Under the pieces are notes generated by a model that did no database searches, was not told where the DNA came from, and saw only the letters and a program-made list of their open reading frames with translations. Position numbers and translations under genes: made by a program. DNA of 64,000 nt from Bacteroidales bacterium (GTDB taxonomy: Bacteria; Bacteroidota; Bacteroidia; Bacteroidales; P3). The DNA is taken from positions 1-64,000 of the forward strand of contig JAGBOF010000007.1 of assembly GCA_017633985.1 (NCBI GenBank). The letters are read 5' to 3'. Positions 8,051 to 17,579 of this stretch are shown piece after piece; position 1 is the first letter of the stretch, and every line of letters begins with the position of its first letter.

Positions 8051-8623
8051 ATGAATGCACAAATCAAATCTTTAATGGACGAGGCTTCGTCAAACATGCA
8101 ATCCGCATTGGAATTTCTTGAAAACGGATTGAAAAGTATGCGTGCCGGAAAAGCATCTCCGCAAATGCTTTCAGGAGTAAAGGTAGATTTTTACGGAACT
8201 CCTACTCCTATTGAACAAGTAGGTAATGTCAGCACACCGAGTGCCAACCAAATTATAGTACAACCGTGGGATAAGACAACAATTCCTGCAATAAACAAAG
8301 CCATTTTAGCTGCCAATTTGGGATTTACGCCTAAAGTTGAAGCGGATTTGTTACGTATTACTTTACCTCCTTTAACTGAAGACAGAAGAAAGGAATTGGT
8401 AAAGGCAGTAAAAAGTGAGGGTGAAAACGCTAAAGTATCGGTAAGAAACGTACGCCGCAACATTTTGGACAAAGTAAAGAAGACTAAAGACAATAAAGAA
8501 AATCCTGCAACGGAAGATGAAATAAAACAAACGGAAAAAGATATGCAGGATTTAACTGATAAGTTCGTAAAAAAGATTGACGAAGTTCTTGCATTAAAAG
8601 AGAAAGAACTTATGACACTTTAA
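8051..8623 (+). CDS. frr: Ribosome recycling factor
   Basis: RRF splits post-termination ribosomes together with EF-G. The 190-residue length and the motifs LKSMRAGKASP, YGTPTPIEQVGNVS, IVQPWDKTTIPAI and the C-terminal helix (IKQTEKDMQDLTDKFVKKID) are typical of the three-helix bundle protein. Probably in one unit with the preceding lipoprotein gene. Assignment is secure. Confidence 0.96.
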   Translation: MNAQIKSLMDEASSNMQSALEFLENGLKSMRAGKASPQMLSGVKVDFYGTPTPIEQVGNVSTPSANQIIVQPWDKTTIPAINKAILAANLGFTPKVEADLLRITLPPLTEDRRKELVKAVKSEGENAKVSVRNVRRNILDKVKKTKDNKENPATEDEIKQTEKDMQDLTDKFVKKIDEVLALKEKELMTL

Positions 8624-8632
8624 TAATTTCGG

Positions 8633-8697
8633 TATGCAGAATGCGGCGTATACCTTATTTAATATGATATTAACAGGTATATATGGTATTCTGCATA
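8633..8697. repeat. Inverted repeat after frr
   Basis: TATGCAGAAT (8633-8642) is the inverse complement of ATTCTGCATA (8688-8697), and inner bases (GTATACC against GGTATAT) extend the fold. There is no T run, so it is not a standard terminator. The outer stem shares GTATGCAG/CTGCATA with the inverted repeat at 24243-24290. Confidence 0.55.
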
Positions 8698-8715
8698 ATT
8701 TATATCATATTTTGT

Positions 8716-8892
8716 ATGAAAAAAATATGTCCCGAATGCGGCAAAGAATTTGAATGCACTCATGACATAGGTTGTTTTTGCGGCAATTATACCGTTTCTG
8801 AAGAAAATCTCAAACTGTTAAAGGAAAAATACAGTGATTGCCTGTGCGAAGACTGCCTTAAACAATATGATGTAAACTATTGTAAAGAATAA
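8716..8892 (+). CDS. Cysteine-rich CWC family protein
   Basis: A 58-residue protein with eight cysteines: an N-terminal CPECGKEFEC, then CFCG, and a C-terminal CLCEDCL. This matches the small Cys-rich CWC family, probably a zinc-binding protein of unknown role. I chose the ATG at 8716 (MKKICPECGK) rather than the in-frame ATG at 8683 because the extra residues are not conserved-looking and overlap the inverted repeat just upstream. Confidence 0.75.
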   Translation: MKKICPECGKEFECTHDIGCFCGNYTVSEENLKLLKEKYSDCLCEDCLKQYDVNYCKE

Positions 8893-8911
8893 ACAAACGC
8901 GAATAAAAAAC

Positions 8912-8955
8912 TTAACGGCTGAAAATAAACTTTATGTATAGTTTTCAGCCGTTAA
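8912..8955. terminator. Bidirectional intrinsic terminator
   Basis: TTAACGGCTGAAAA (8912-8925) and TTTTCAGCCGTTAA (8942-8955) form a perfect 14-bp stem with a 16-base loop. It separates the plus-strand CWC gene from the minus-strand gene ending at 8997 and probably serves both. Confidence 0.75.
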
Positions 8956-8996
8956 TCATATCAATTATATAAGAACAAAGCCCTCTTATCCATTTT

Positions 8997-9668
8997 TCAG
9001 AAGAAATAAGTAAGCCCGAAACTCAAATTACGCCAACGGAAATTAGTGTAACGTCCTACATTAAGAAAGCCCATCATATAATTAAAATTAAGCTCAACGT
9101 GATGATTGATATCATATCCTACACCTAAAATATAACCGACATCTTCTTTGGCATAATTGCCGTCAGCAAATGTTTTATAATCTATAGGTACCTTGTAATT
9201 ATCGGGTAATATTCCCGGATTGCCGGGATTATCAGGATTCTGATTGGTATATGTACTAGTACCGCCTATACCGTAAGTAAAAAACGGTGCAAAATATATA
9301 ATAAATCCGCGTCCTGCCCTTTCATCACCGAATTTTAGCTCAATTGTAAGCTCCAAATCTAACAAATAGCCGTTAACATCCTCTTTGAATCTGTCTTCTA
9401 TATCGCAAACAAAGCCTTTTTTCACCAAATTAAAAACAGGTCTGAAGTAAATGTTATACACCAAATGCTTTTCTCCGCTCAATCCTGCTTTCCATCCTAT
9501 TTTCTTCTCGATTCCGTTATTTTGATTAATCCAATCTTGGGAAACTCCGACATTAATACCGAATTTCCAAGGGTCAATACTGCTTTTAGGCCGTTCATAA
9601 CCGTACTCTATCTGCGGAAACAGAGGTACGGTTACAAACAACGTTAATATAAAAATCAATCTCTTCAT
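8997..9668 (-). CDS. Outer-membrane beta-barrel protein, PorT-like
   Basis: A 223-residue protein with a signal peptide (MKRLIFILTLFVTVPLFPQ), alternating-hydrophobicity strands throughout and a C-terminal aromatic end (LSFGLTYFF), as in small outer-membrane barrels. An extracellular-looking Asn/Pro/Gly-rich loop (TNQNPDNPGNPG) lies near residues 140-155. It starts 4 bp inside the end of the transglutaminase-like gene (ATGA overlap), so the two are translationally coupled and probably work together at the envelope. The exact role is unknown. Confidence 0.7.
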   Translation of the reverse strand: MKRLIFILTLFVTVPLFPQIEYGYERPKSSIDPWKFGINVGVSQDWINQNNGIEKKIGWKAGLSGEKHLVYNIYFRPVFNLVKKGFVCDIEDRFKEDVNGYLLDLELTIELKFGDERAGRGFIIYFAPFFTYGIGGTSTYTNQNPDNPGNPGILPDNYKVPIDYKTFADGNYAKEDVGYILGVGYDINHHVELNFNYMMGFLNVGRYTNFRWRNLSFGLTYFF

Positions 9669-12133
9669 TTTAATTTCTTTATAACCTTAAGCAATTCCTC
9701 CTGTGAAGAAATCTTATAACCTTGTGATAAATAAATTATATCATCTTTATTTATCAATGTCAAGATAGGATAATTATTAAGGAACTTCAGATCCGTTGCT
9801 TTGATTATTTTCTTTTCTATTGTTTTGTTCTTATCAAGCAAAACCACCGTATTTTCCGGTAAGTCAGGAAATACCTTTGTCGTAAAATCTTTATTCAAAA
9901 GGCTTTCATCAAGAACCAATACCAAAGTAACGTCTTTCTGACTGTCAAAATCGCTTTTGCTCTTTGCTATATCAACAAGCAAATGTCTTGAAGGCTCTTT
10001 ATACGGATCTATAACTGCAAGAATAACGGCTTTGTTGCTTTGTGCAAGCTGTTTAATATTGTAATTCTTTGCAGTATTCGCAGGTTTGTATGCGATATTA
10101 GTCAATGTATTGTTCAAATCAACATGTCCGTAAGAAGTAATGTCCTCCTCTATTTCAGGAATGGTCACCGTTACTTCTTTTACACTATTAGGTGTCAATG
10201 TGAAATATGTTTCCGACACTCTGATCTTTCCCGAAGAGTTACGGTTGCCTACCATTAAACGGTATTCTCCGTCACCTAATTTTAATGTATCAGGGAAATT
10301 ATCAAAATGAGGATCATATTCGTAATCCAATGTCTTAAATTCATTGTTTATAAGCTTCTGAACGGTAAACTGCATGTAATATTCAGGTTTGATATGGTTG
10401 GAAGGATTGTTTTTAACTATCAATGTACAGTCGCTGTTTTCCTTTTTATTTCCTTCCTTAAAGGCATATTGCCACGGTGAGTTGTCGTCTTTACGCCATT
10501 GGGCACGGCCTGTTGCCCATTCATAACGTGATTGTATTCCGAAGGTACGTGCTGCGGCAACAAAGAATATTTCACGGGATTTTTTATCTGCCTGACGCAT
10601 TTTCAACACTCCCGCAGGTGAAATAGGAACTCCGTAATAATTGTCGGTAGGATTTACCCTGATATTAATTCTTATCCATTCGGAAAGATCATTGCCGTTT
10701 ACGAAAACGTAACGTATGTTATCAAAATAATTCTTGATAACGCTTCTCCACGGAGTTATTTTCTCCAAAGCAATTCTCGGATTGATTATGTATTGCGATG
10801 TATCACCGTCTTTAATGTTATTCAAATGATCCATAAACACCGAATACTCTCCGTCACGAAGGTCTTTCTCGTAAACAAGGTTCAACATTCTTTCTGCCAA
10901 AGGATGTTTGGAATCAAGAACTTTTTGTATTTCTTTGTAGTTTCCCCATGAATTTTTAATTAAAGGGTTATTTGTTTGCGGGAAAGTCGCTATATAAGCA
11001 TTACGTACGGAATCTTCATAAACCAAACGCTCGTTATTCTTTTGAACCAGTTTCTCGTCCAAAGTCTCTATCGGCAACTCTTTCGGCGGGGTGATTGTCA
11101 AAATATTTTCAGGTCTTACGGTATTCAAAAAATCGGAAGTTATGCGGAGTGTTATATCCGTTTCGTTAGCAAAAGCCTGCTTTTGCGCAAAAGCGTTATC
11201 CGTTCTCGCCCAAATAACCAAATCTCCGTAACCCGTAGTAAGCGATGCCTGACCGTTTGCATCAGTCTTGATTTCTGCCAAAGGATAATATTCCGCATAA
11301 TTATAAAGTCCGAAACTGACTTTTGCATCCTTTACCCTGTTGTTTTTATCATCTACAACCGTAACTGTAAGTTTCTTTGTAGGGGCATAATTACCCAAAA
11401 GATTGATTTTGGAATATTTTTCACTCACAAAGTTCTTTTCTTCGCTTCCGTCATACTTTCCGAAAACCGTTGTATGAACCATCATCGCTCTTTTGGCAGG
11501 TGCGTCAAACCAACCTACATCAAGTTTGGCTTCAGGTTCGCATGCACCCAAATGATACCACTTGCCGTCAACCCAAACTTCTACCCAAGCGTGATTGTCA
11601 TCCGTATGCGCCCAACGCGGAGTATAGCATTGGCGGGCAGGAATACCCACACTGCGCAACGCCGTAACTGCAAAAGTACTTTCTTCGCCGCATCTGCCCC
11701 ACGAAGTTCTCATTGTAGCCAAAGGAGCGGACGTTCTGCCGTCCGAAGCCTTATAATTAACGAACTCATGGCACCAATGATTGACCTCCAACGCCGCATC
11801 GTACATTGACATATTCTTTATTCTGTCTTTAATCATGCGGAACATAACCGCACGTGCCGTATCCAAGTTCTCGTTATTCACCCTGTAGACAAGGACGAAA
11901 TGTTTAAATATGTCTTCAGGTATTTTCTTACCCCAAGAAAATGTATTTCTCGCCTCAATTGCCGTTTTGACTTGGGTTATAAAGAACGCAGAATCATAAT
12001 CAGCCTTATCGCTCAAAGGCATGTATTGATACAGAAAATCCAAATATTGTTTCTCCTGTTGCGTTAATTGATTCTGTGCAGAGGTTATCCCTGATAACAA
12101 AATTAACACTGCACCTAACAAGATTTTTTTCAT
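9665..12133 (-). CDS. Secreted transglutaminase-like protein
   Basis: An 822-residue exported protein with a signal peptide (MKKILLGAVLILLSGITSAQ). The transglutaminase-like core has the nucleophile in WGRCGEES (C148) and the histidine in DDNHAWVEVW (H181). At the third catalytic position the usual Asp-containing motif reads YHLGACEPEAKLD, so the third residue is uncertain. It is followed by Ig-like beta domains (TVTVVDDKNNRVKDAKVSF...) and a C-terminal thioredoxin-like stretch. Such proteins may act as peptidases, isopeptidases or cross-linkers. The substrate cannot be read from the sequence. Coupled to the downstream barrel gene by an ATGA overlap. Confidence 0.8.
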   Translation of the reverse strand: MKKILLGAVLILLSGITSAQNQLTQQEKQYLDFLYQYMPLSDKADYDSAFFITQVKTAIEARNTFSWGKKIPEDIFKHFVLVYRVNNENLDTARAVMFRMIKDRIKNMSMYDAALEVNHWCHEFVNYKASDGRTSAPLATMRTSWGRCGEESTFAVTALRSVGIPARQCYTPRWAHTDDNHAWVEVWVDGKWYHLGACEPEAKLDVGWFDAPAKRAMMVHTTVFGKYDGSEEKNFVSEKYSKINLLGNYAPTKKLTVTVVDDKNNRVKDAKVSFGLYNYAEYYPLAEIKTDANGQASLTTGYGDLVIWARTDNAFAQKQAFANETDITLRITSDFLNTVRPENILTITPPKELPIETLDEKLVQKNNERLVYEDSVRNAYIATFPQTNNPLIKNSWGNYKEIQKVLDSKHPLAERMLNLVYEKDLRDGEYSVFMDHLNNIKDGDTSQYIINPRIALEKITPWRSVIKNYFDNIRYVFVNGNDLSEWIRINIRVNPTDNYYGVPISPAGVLKMRQADKKSREIFFVAAARTFGIQSRYEWATGRAQWRKDDNSPWQYAFKEGNKKENSDCTLIVKNNPSNHIKPEYYMQFTVQKLINNEFKTLDYEYDPHFDNFPDTLKLGDGEYRLMVGNRNSSGKIRVSETYFTLTPNSVKEVTVTIPEIEEDITSYGHVDLNNTLTNIAYKPANTAKNYNIKQLAQSNKAVILAVIDPYKEPSRHLLVDIAKSKSDFDSQKDVTLVLVLDESLLNKDFTTKVFPDLPENTVVLLDKNKTIEKKIIKATDLKFLNNYPILTLINKDDIIYLSQGYKISSQEELLKVIKKLK

Positions 12134-12191
12134 GATTTTTTACCTATTAATATTATTTATTTTCAATCAAATGCGTCTGCCGAAAATAAAA

Positions 12192-12275
12192 CGCCGTATT
12201 ATTTTACTAACATCGCTGATTATTTTACTGTCATCGCTGATTATTTAATTAAAACGCCGTTTTAATATTTCACTG
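12192..12275. repeat. 21-bp phased repeat array, 4 units, running into the end of the S41 protease gene
   Basis: Cores begin at 12192 (CGCCG), 12213 (TCGCTG), 12234 (TCGCTG) and 12255 (CGCCG), all 21 bp apart. The two outer units are the AACGCCGTwTTA type and the two inner ones the TCGCTGATTATTTTACTG type. The last unit encodes the C-terminal residues KRRFN of the protease at 12245, and its neighbour supplies the stop codon. Confidence 0.9.
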
Positions 12276-13906
12276 TATTGTTCCGTGTTTTTCAACAAGT
12301 CGGAAGCAGCCTTTACTTCTTTGTCATTTTGAATCATTGCTTCCACTCTTCCCTTTTGGTTGTAGTATCTGACAACGATTTCGCTTAACAACATATCTTT
12401 TATCTCGTCTTTAAACTTATAAAGGTCGTTTTTCTTATCATTTTCTATTTGTGTCTTCGCATTTTCCAGCAACATCCTGACACTTTCGTCACATTTTTCT
12501 TTCTCCGCACTCTCAATCAATACTTTTATTCCCTCTTCCGTAGGAGTGGTGTATGAATAATCTTTGTCCTGAAGGAATTTTACGAAATCCGCATAAATAT
12601 CATCCGTGATTGTGAAGTCTTTCGGTTCCGGTATTGACGGATGTTTTTTTACGAATTCAGTTGCATAATCAAACGGTAAGAACTTTAAAAGAAGTGCAAC
12701 CGATATTTGGCTTGCATAATCGGTATTAAGAATTGTGTCAGGTTCTATTCCGTAACCGTCGTATACCGTTCTGCCCCCTTTAGTCTTATATGCAGTACGC
12801 AAAGAATCCTGTATTTTAACAGCTCTTCCCTGTGCATCGCGGTGGGAATAATCAATTGCCTGAATACAACGCCCTGACGGAATATAATATTTCGATACCG
12901 TAACTTTCATTTGCGAATTATATATAAGAGGGAGTACGTTTTGTACCAATCCTTTGCCGTAACTTCTCTGTCCCATGATAACCGCTCTGTCCAAATCCTG
13001 CAAAGAACCGCTTACTATCTCCGATGCCGATGCCGAGGATTGGTCTATCAAAACCACTACGGGTATTTCGGTATCTACGGCTTTACGCGAAGTTTTGTAT
13101 GTCTGATTGCGGTTTTCCAATTTGCCTTTTGTGGTAACTATTGTCTCGCCTTTGTCTACAAAAATATTGACAATATCAACCGCTTCGTTCAGCAAACCTC
13201 CTCCGTTGCCGCGTAAATCAAGTATTAAGCCTTTCATTTCTTGTTTTTTTAATGAATTGAATGCAGATAAAACATTATTGGCGGCGTCTTTTGTAAATTC
13301 GTTCAGTTTAATATAGCCTATATTGCCGTAAATCATGCCGCTATAAGGAACGTTAGGCAAAGATATTGCCTTTCTTTTGAATTTGAAATCCATTTCTTTG
13401 CCGTCTCTTTCGACTTTAAGGTTAATATCGCTTCCCGCCTGTCCGCGTAAGAACTCCCTTACCTCATCATTTTTCTTTCCCAATGCCTTTTGTCCGTTTA
13501 CTTCTATGATAATATCCCCGGCTTTTACCCCCGCTTCGTAAGCAGGCATACCTTCGTAGGGTTCTGAAATCACTGTTTTGCCGTCTTTGGAATGAATCAA
13601 TGCTCCTATACCGCCGTATTCTCCCAACAATTGGAGTTTTACATCTTCCATATCGCTTTCAGGATAAAAATTAGTATAAGGATCCAATTTTGCAGTCATG
13701 GCATCTATCGCCGTTTTTATCAAATCCCCTTCATTAATGTCGTCAACATAGGTATTGTACAGTGTTTTGTATACCGCAGAAAATATTTCAAGATTTTTGG
13801 ACAGCTCAAAACTTCTGTCCGTTTTACCGTTATTTTGGGCAGACAATAATGCCGGTAGCGACATTGCCCAAATAAATAACACGGTGAACATTATTCTTTT
13901 CTTCAT
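12245..13906 (-). CDS. Carboxy-terminal processing protease, S41 family
   Basis: A periplasmic serine protease of the CtpA/Prc family (553 residues from the chosen start). After the signal peptide (MKKRIMFTVLFIWAMSLPAL) come a PDZ domain (GGIGALI..., AYEAGVKAGDIIIEVNG) and the S41 domain with the catalytic Ser in QSSASASEIVSG and the Lys in RSYGKGLVQ. I use the ATG at 13906: the open frame extends to 13939, but TAATTTTG on the minus strand (plus 13943-13950) places the transcript start close to 13936. The last codons come from the 21-bp repeat array, so the natural C-terminus may have been replaced or extended. Confidence 0.9.
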   Translation of the reverse strand: MKKRIMFTVLFIWAMSLPALLSAQNNGKTDRSFELSKNLEIFSAVYKTLYNTYVDDINEGDLIKTAIDAMTAKLDPYTNFYPESDMEDVKLQLLGEYGGIGALIHSKDGKTVISEPYEGMPAYEAGVKAGDIIIEVNGQKALGKKNDEVREFLRGQAGSDINLKVERDGKEMDFKFKRKAISLPNVPYSGMIYGNIGYIKLNEFTKDAANNVLSAFNSLKKQEMKGLILDLRGNGGGLLNEAVDIVNIFVDKGETIVTTKGKLENRNQTYKTSRKAVDTEIPVVVLIDQSSASASEIVSGSLQDLDRAVIMGQRSYGKGLVQNVLPLIYNSQMKVTVSKYYIPSGRCIQAIDYSHRDAQGRAVKIQDSLRTAYKTKGGRTVYDGYGIEPDTILNTDYASQISVALLLKFLPFDYATEFVKKHPSIPEPKDFTITDDIYADFVKFLQDKDYSYTTPTEEGIKVLIESAEKEKCDESVRMLLENAKTQIENDKKNDLYKFKDEIKDMLLSEIVVRYYNQKGRVEAMIQNDKEVKAASDLLKNTEQYSEILKRRFN

Positions 13907-14067
13907 AATCATATCTGTGTTTTTACAACGAAAAATCATTCGGCAAAATTAAGCATTAAAACAGAAAAATAAACATTTTTTTTAATTTTTTTTAATAAAA
14001 CTTTTTATTACGTGAAATTATTTATAATTTTGCAAACTTAAAATAAACAAAAATTTAATAAAATATT

Positions 14068-16245
14068 ATGGCTATAATTGGTAGAATTAGAAAAAGAGGC
14101 GGATTGGCTGTAACTGTTGTTGCTATTGCAATCCTTGCATTTATCTTCAGCGACTTATTAACAAGAAACAGAGGAGAAGGAATGCCTACAAAAGTCGCTT
14201 CTGTGGATAACATGGACATTAATATCAATGAATTCAATTCACGCAGTGAGATGTCCGAGAACAATATGCGTAACCAGATGCCTGACGGCAAAATGACGCA
14301 GGAACAATCATTCCAAACAAAAATCATGGCTTACCAACAACTTGTAAGCGAAAAACTTCTTAACAGGGAATGCGGTCTTTTGGGTATTTCCGTCGGTGAA
14401 GATGAGTTGAATGATATGTTTTTAGGCACATTTATTTCCAATACGGCACGTCAACAATTCACGGACCCTACCACAGGACAGTACAATGCACAGACAGTAC
14501 GTCAGATTATGTCCCAATATGACAAAATGCAACCTGAACAACAGGCTGCTTGGCAGGAAATGAAACGCAATGCCGTTAATGAACGCATGCAGCAAAAATA
14601 CGCCGTAGTGTTGGCAAAAAGTTTTTATATGCCTAAAACGATGGCAAAGTATTTAAGCGACGTTTACGATCAGACGGCTGATACACGTTATGCCGTACTT
14701 CCTTACGCTTCAATAGATGATAATCAAATAAAAGTTTCGGACAAAGATTTTGAAAAATATTATAATGAACATAAAAATCAATTTTTCCGTTCGGAAGAAA
14801 GCCGAGAAATCGAATTTGTAAAATTTGACATTCAGCCGTCTCCTGCAGATATTAAACAAATCAATGATTCTGTCGTTGCTTTGTTTGAAGAAATGCAGAC
14901 AACTGCAAATGACGAAATGGAATCTTTCGTATCATCAGTTTCGGATGTCAAATATGACAGTACCTATTACAAACGTTCCGACCGTGCAGTAACGATGTAC
15001 TTCCCTGATTCTTTGCTTGCAGGCAAAACTACGGGCAGCTATCTGTCCCCTCGTCAAGCAGGCAACAATTGGGTAATGGGTAAAATACTTAATGAACAGG
15101 CACGTCCTGATTCCGTAAAATTTTCGGTAATTGCTATATTCAATAATAAAATAGGTGCGGAACAAATCAAACGTACACCTGAACAGGAAAAAGCTCTTGT
15201 AGATTCTTTATACACTGCAATAAGCAAAAATACTTCTTTATTCGAAGAAAATGTTGCTAAATTCTCTGATGATCCTAGCACAAAAGACAATTTCGGAGAT
15301 CAAGGATGGGTACGTGACGGTCAGATCATGGAAGATATGTTCCAACCTATGATTTCAACTCCTGTAAACGGTGTATTCGTATACCACCGCCCTGATGAAG
15401 CAGGAGATTATATTATTAAGGTTACTGACAAGACGGAATTACATTCCAAAATCAGACTTGCACACATTGTTATGGGAATACGTCCTTCTGAAAAAACAAT
15501 AAATGACGTTAAAGACAAAGCCAATATATTCCTTTCAAAAGCCAAAGATTTGAAATCTTTGGAAGCACAGGCTCAAAAAGAAAACCTTAACGTAAATTCT
15601 TCGGTTATCGGCCAGATGTCTTATCAATTGGACGGAACTCCTTATGCACGTGAAGTTGTTTCTTGGGCTTTCGGTAAGAAAGTTAAAGAAGGTGAAGTCG
15701 CTCCCGAAATATATGAACTTCAAAATATAGACAATTTCCAAGACATGTTTGTTGTTGTCGGTTTGAAAGAAATCCAAAACAAAGGCATTATGCCGTTGGA
15801 ATCTTTGAAGAAAAATCCTGAATTTGAACGTTTGGTTAAGATTGACAAGAAAGCAGAACAATTAATTGAAAAAGCAGAAGGTCTTTTGAAGTCAAACAAA
15901 ACACTTGAAGCTTATGCTGAAAAAGCTGGTGTCGAAATCGATACTGTTATGGGAGTTGATTTCTCAACACCTTACTACGGCAGAGCAGGCGGAGAAATGC
16001 GTGTTTTAGGAACTATAGCAGGACAGAAGAATAAAGGTTTAAGCAAACCTATTAAAGGATTCAACGGTGTCTATGTGGTAAATATTGACAATATTGCAAA
16101 ACGTGCAGTAAAAGAAGACGTTAATATGATACGCCAACAATATCAAATGCGTATGAACCAACGTATGAATCAAATCTCCCCTATCGGAGTTTTATATGAA
16201 CAAGCTGACATCAAGAACAATTTTGTTCAATTTATAAATAAATAA
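14068..16245 (+). CDS. PpiD-like periplasmic peptidyl-prolyl isomerase
   Basis: A 725-residue membrane-anchored folding factor. One transmembrane helix (about residues 11-32, VTVVAIAILAFIFSDLL) is followed by a SurA-type N-terminal chaperone region and a parvulin domain (ENVAKFSDDPSTKDNFGDQGWV, about 385-410), with a second parvulin-like stretch around LRLAHIVMG near 470. It probably assists outer-membrane or secreted protein folding. Promoter: TAATTTTG at 14025-14032, with a weak -33 element (TTTT) 19 bases upstream. Transcribed alone, with terminators downstream. Confidence 0.88.
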   Translation: MAIIGRIRKRGGLAVTVVAIAILAFIFSDLLTRNRGEGMPTKVASVDNMDININEFNSRSEMSENNMRNQMPDGKMTQEQSFQTKIMAYQQLVSEKLLNRECGLLGISVGEDELNDMFLGTFISNTARQQFTDPTTGQYNAQTVRQIMSQYDKMQPEQQAAWQEMKRNAVNERMQQKYAVVLAKSFYMPKTMAKYLSDVYDQTADTRYAVLPYASIDDNQIKVSDKDFEKYYNEHKNQFFRSEESREIEFVKFDIQPSPADIKQINDSVVALFEEMQTTANDEMESFVSSVSDVKYDSTYYKRSDRAVTMYFPDSLLAGKTTGSYLSPRQAGNNWVMGKILNEQARPDSVKFSVIAIFNNKIGAEQIKRTPEQEKALVDSLYTAISKNTSLFEENVAKFSDDPSTKDNFGDQGWVRDGQIMEDMFQPMISTPVNGVFVYHRPDEAGDYIIKVTDKTELHSKIRLAHIVMGIRPSEKTINDVKDKANIFLSKAKDLKSLEAQAQKENLNVNSSVIGQMSYQLDGTPYAREVVSWAFGKKVKEGEVAPEIYELQNIDNFQDMFVVVGLKEIQNKGIMPLESLKKNPEFERLVKIDKKAEQLIEKAEGLLKSNKTLEAYAEKAGVEIDTVMGVDFSTPYYGRAGGEMRVLGTIAGQKNKGLSKPIKGFNGVYVVNIDNIAKRAVKEDVNMIRQQYQMRMNQRMNQISPIGVLYEQADIKNNFVQFINK

Positions 16246-16292
16246 CATCATCTATAAAGGAAATTTCCTTGTTGTTTTAGATGATAAGAAAG

Positions 16293-16340
16293 AGCGGTTG
16301 GTAATTTATTATATTCTTACAAACCGCCCTTTTTATTTTT
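16293..16340 (+). terminator. Intrinsic terminator of the PpiD-like gene
   Basis: GCGGTTGGTAA (16293-16303) pairs with TTACAAACCGC (16317-16327) with one mismatch, followed by a T-rich tail (CCTTTTTATTTTTAT). A further weak hairpin (CATCATCTA/TAGATGAT) lies just upstream. Confidence 0.75.
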
Positions 16341-16380
16341 ATAAATCTTTTTTGTTTATCATATTTAATTGTGTTGTAAA

Positions 16381-17139
16381 ATGTTCATATTACAGTGTAA
16401 TAACATCACCTACAAAGTAAAAGACAAAACAATATTATCCGGGATTGATTTCTCCGTACCGAAAGGGACTCTTACAAGCATTGTCGGTATGAACGGCAGC
16501 GGCAAAACAACTCTTTTGAAACTAATATCCAATATCCTGAAATCCGACAGCGGCAAAATACTATTGGAAGATAAAAACATTAACTCCTATTCTGTTAAAG
16601 AAACTGCGCAAAATATCTCAATGGTGTTTCAAAATAATGACACCGATTTCGATTTCTCTGCCCTGCAAATAGTTCTTATGGGAAGAATGCCTTATCAAAA
16701 ACTTCTGCAATCCGATAACAAAGAAGATTTCTCTATAGCCGAGCAGGCGATGCGTCAAACCAATACATGGCAACTGCGTAACCGCCTGATAAATTCTCTT
16801 TCGGGCGGCGAGAGACAAAGAGTTTTTATCGCACGTTCTCTTGCCCAACAAACCAAACTTATGCTTTTGGACGAACCTGTTGCAAGTCTTGATTTGAAAC
16901 ATCAAACAGAGATAATGAAATTATTAAAACAAATCCAGAAACAAAACGGCACCACCATACTGATAGTGTTACATGATTTGTCCTTGGCTTTAAAATACTC
17001 TGATTATGTTCTTGCTTTAAAAAACGGCAGGATGTATTTTTTCGATTCCGCAGCAACAGTGCTTAATAAAGAAAATATCCGAAAACTCTTTGAAGTCAAT
17101 GCCGATATTGTCCGTAACAATAATGTTATAATAGAATAA
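16381..17139 (+). CDS. ABC transporter ATPase, FecE/BtuD type
   Basis: A 252-residue ATPase of the iron-siderophore/cobalamin/heme uptake class. Walker A is GMNGSGKTT, the signature is LSGGERQRVFIARSLAQ, Walker B is LMLLDEPVASLD, and the H-loop is VLHD. I take the ATG at 16381; the longer frame begins with a TTG codon at 16369. No permease gene is adjacent. The nearest candidate partner is the binding lipoprotein at 21545, separated by the AraC/peptide block, so the system looks split or interrupted. The substrate is probably a metal chelate, but which one cannot be told. Confidence 0.85.
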   Translation: MFILQCNNITYKVKDKTILSGIDFSVPKGTLTSIVGMNGSGKTTLLKLISNILKSDSGKILLEDKNINSYSVKETAQNISMVFQNNDTDFDFSALQIVLMGRMPYQKLLQSDNKEDFSIAEQAMRQTNTWQLRNRLINSLSGGERQRVFIARSLAQQTKLMLLDEPVASLDLKHQTEIMKLLKQIQKQNGTTILIVLHDLSLALKYSDYVLALKNGRMYFFDSAATVLNKENIRKLFEVNADIVRNNNVIIE

Positions 17140-17228
17140 ACTGTTGTAACCCCCAACACCATTAATGATATAATATTATTATAAATCGTTATGTTTTCTA
17201 TTTTTTCTAATATATACAATAGTCCTAA

Positions 17229-17579
17229 TTATTGATTATACATTAGACTGTTAATATGTATATTATCGGGTAATTCCTTCAAAAGAAAAAATATATCTGC
17301 ATCTGGAAAATACTTTTGTAGGTGCTTCTTTATCTTCAATCTTTCAAGAACGGATATTGTTGGTCTCGCATAAATCATCAACAGTTTTTGTGTTATAACA
17401 TCTTGTGCAAAACATGTCGCACAAAAATAATCATCAAAGAAAATAACTGCATCATAAGTATTAATAACAATATATGCCGTATCTGATTTGTATGTCTGAC
17501 ACATGACGGTATCATTACCTGCATACATCCAATTGCTTGACATAATACATATCAATACTGTAAATAATATCTTCTTCAT
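17229..17579 (-). CDS. Small exported protein with a CxxC motif
   Basis: 116 residues: a signal peptide (MKKILFTVLICIMSSNWMYA) followed by a short domain with FFDDYFCATCFAQD and an amphipathic C-terminal half (LERLKIKKHLQKYF). Family not recognised. The CxxC pair suggests a thiol redox or metal site. Its first 65 bases overlap the end of the beta-propeller gene in another frame, an unusually long overlap for neighbours that are probably cotranscribed. Confidence 0.55.
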   Translation of the reverse strand: MKKILFTVLICIMSSNWMYAGNDTVMCQTYKSDTAYIVINTYDAVIFFDDYFCATCFAQDVITQKLLMIYARPTISVLERLKIKKHLQKYFPDADIFFLLKELPDNIHINSLMYNQ

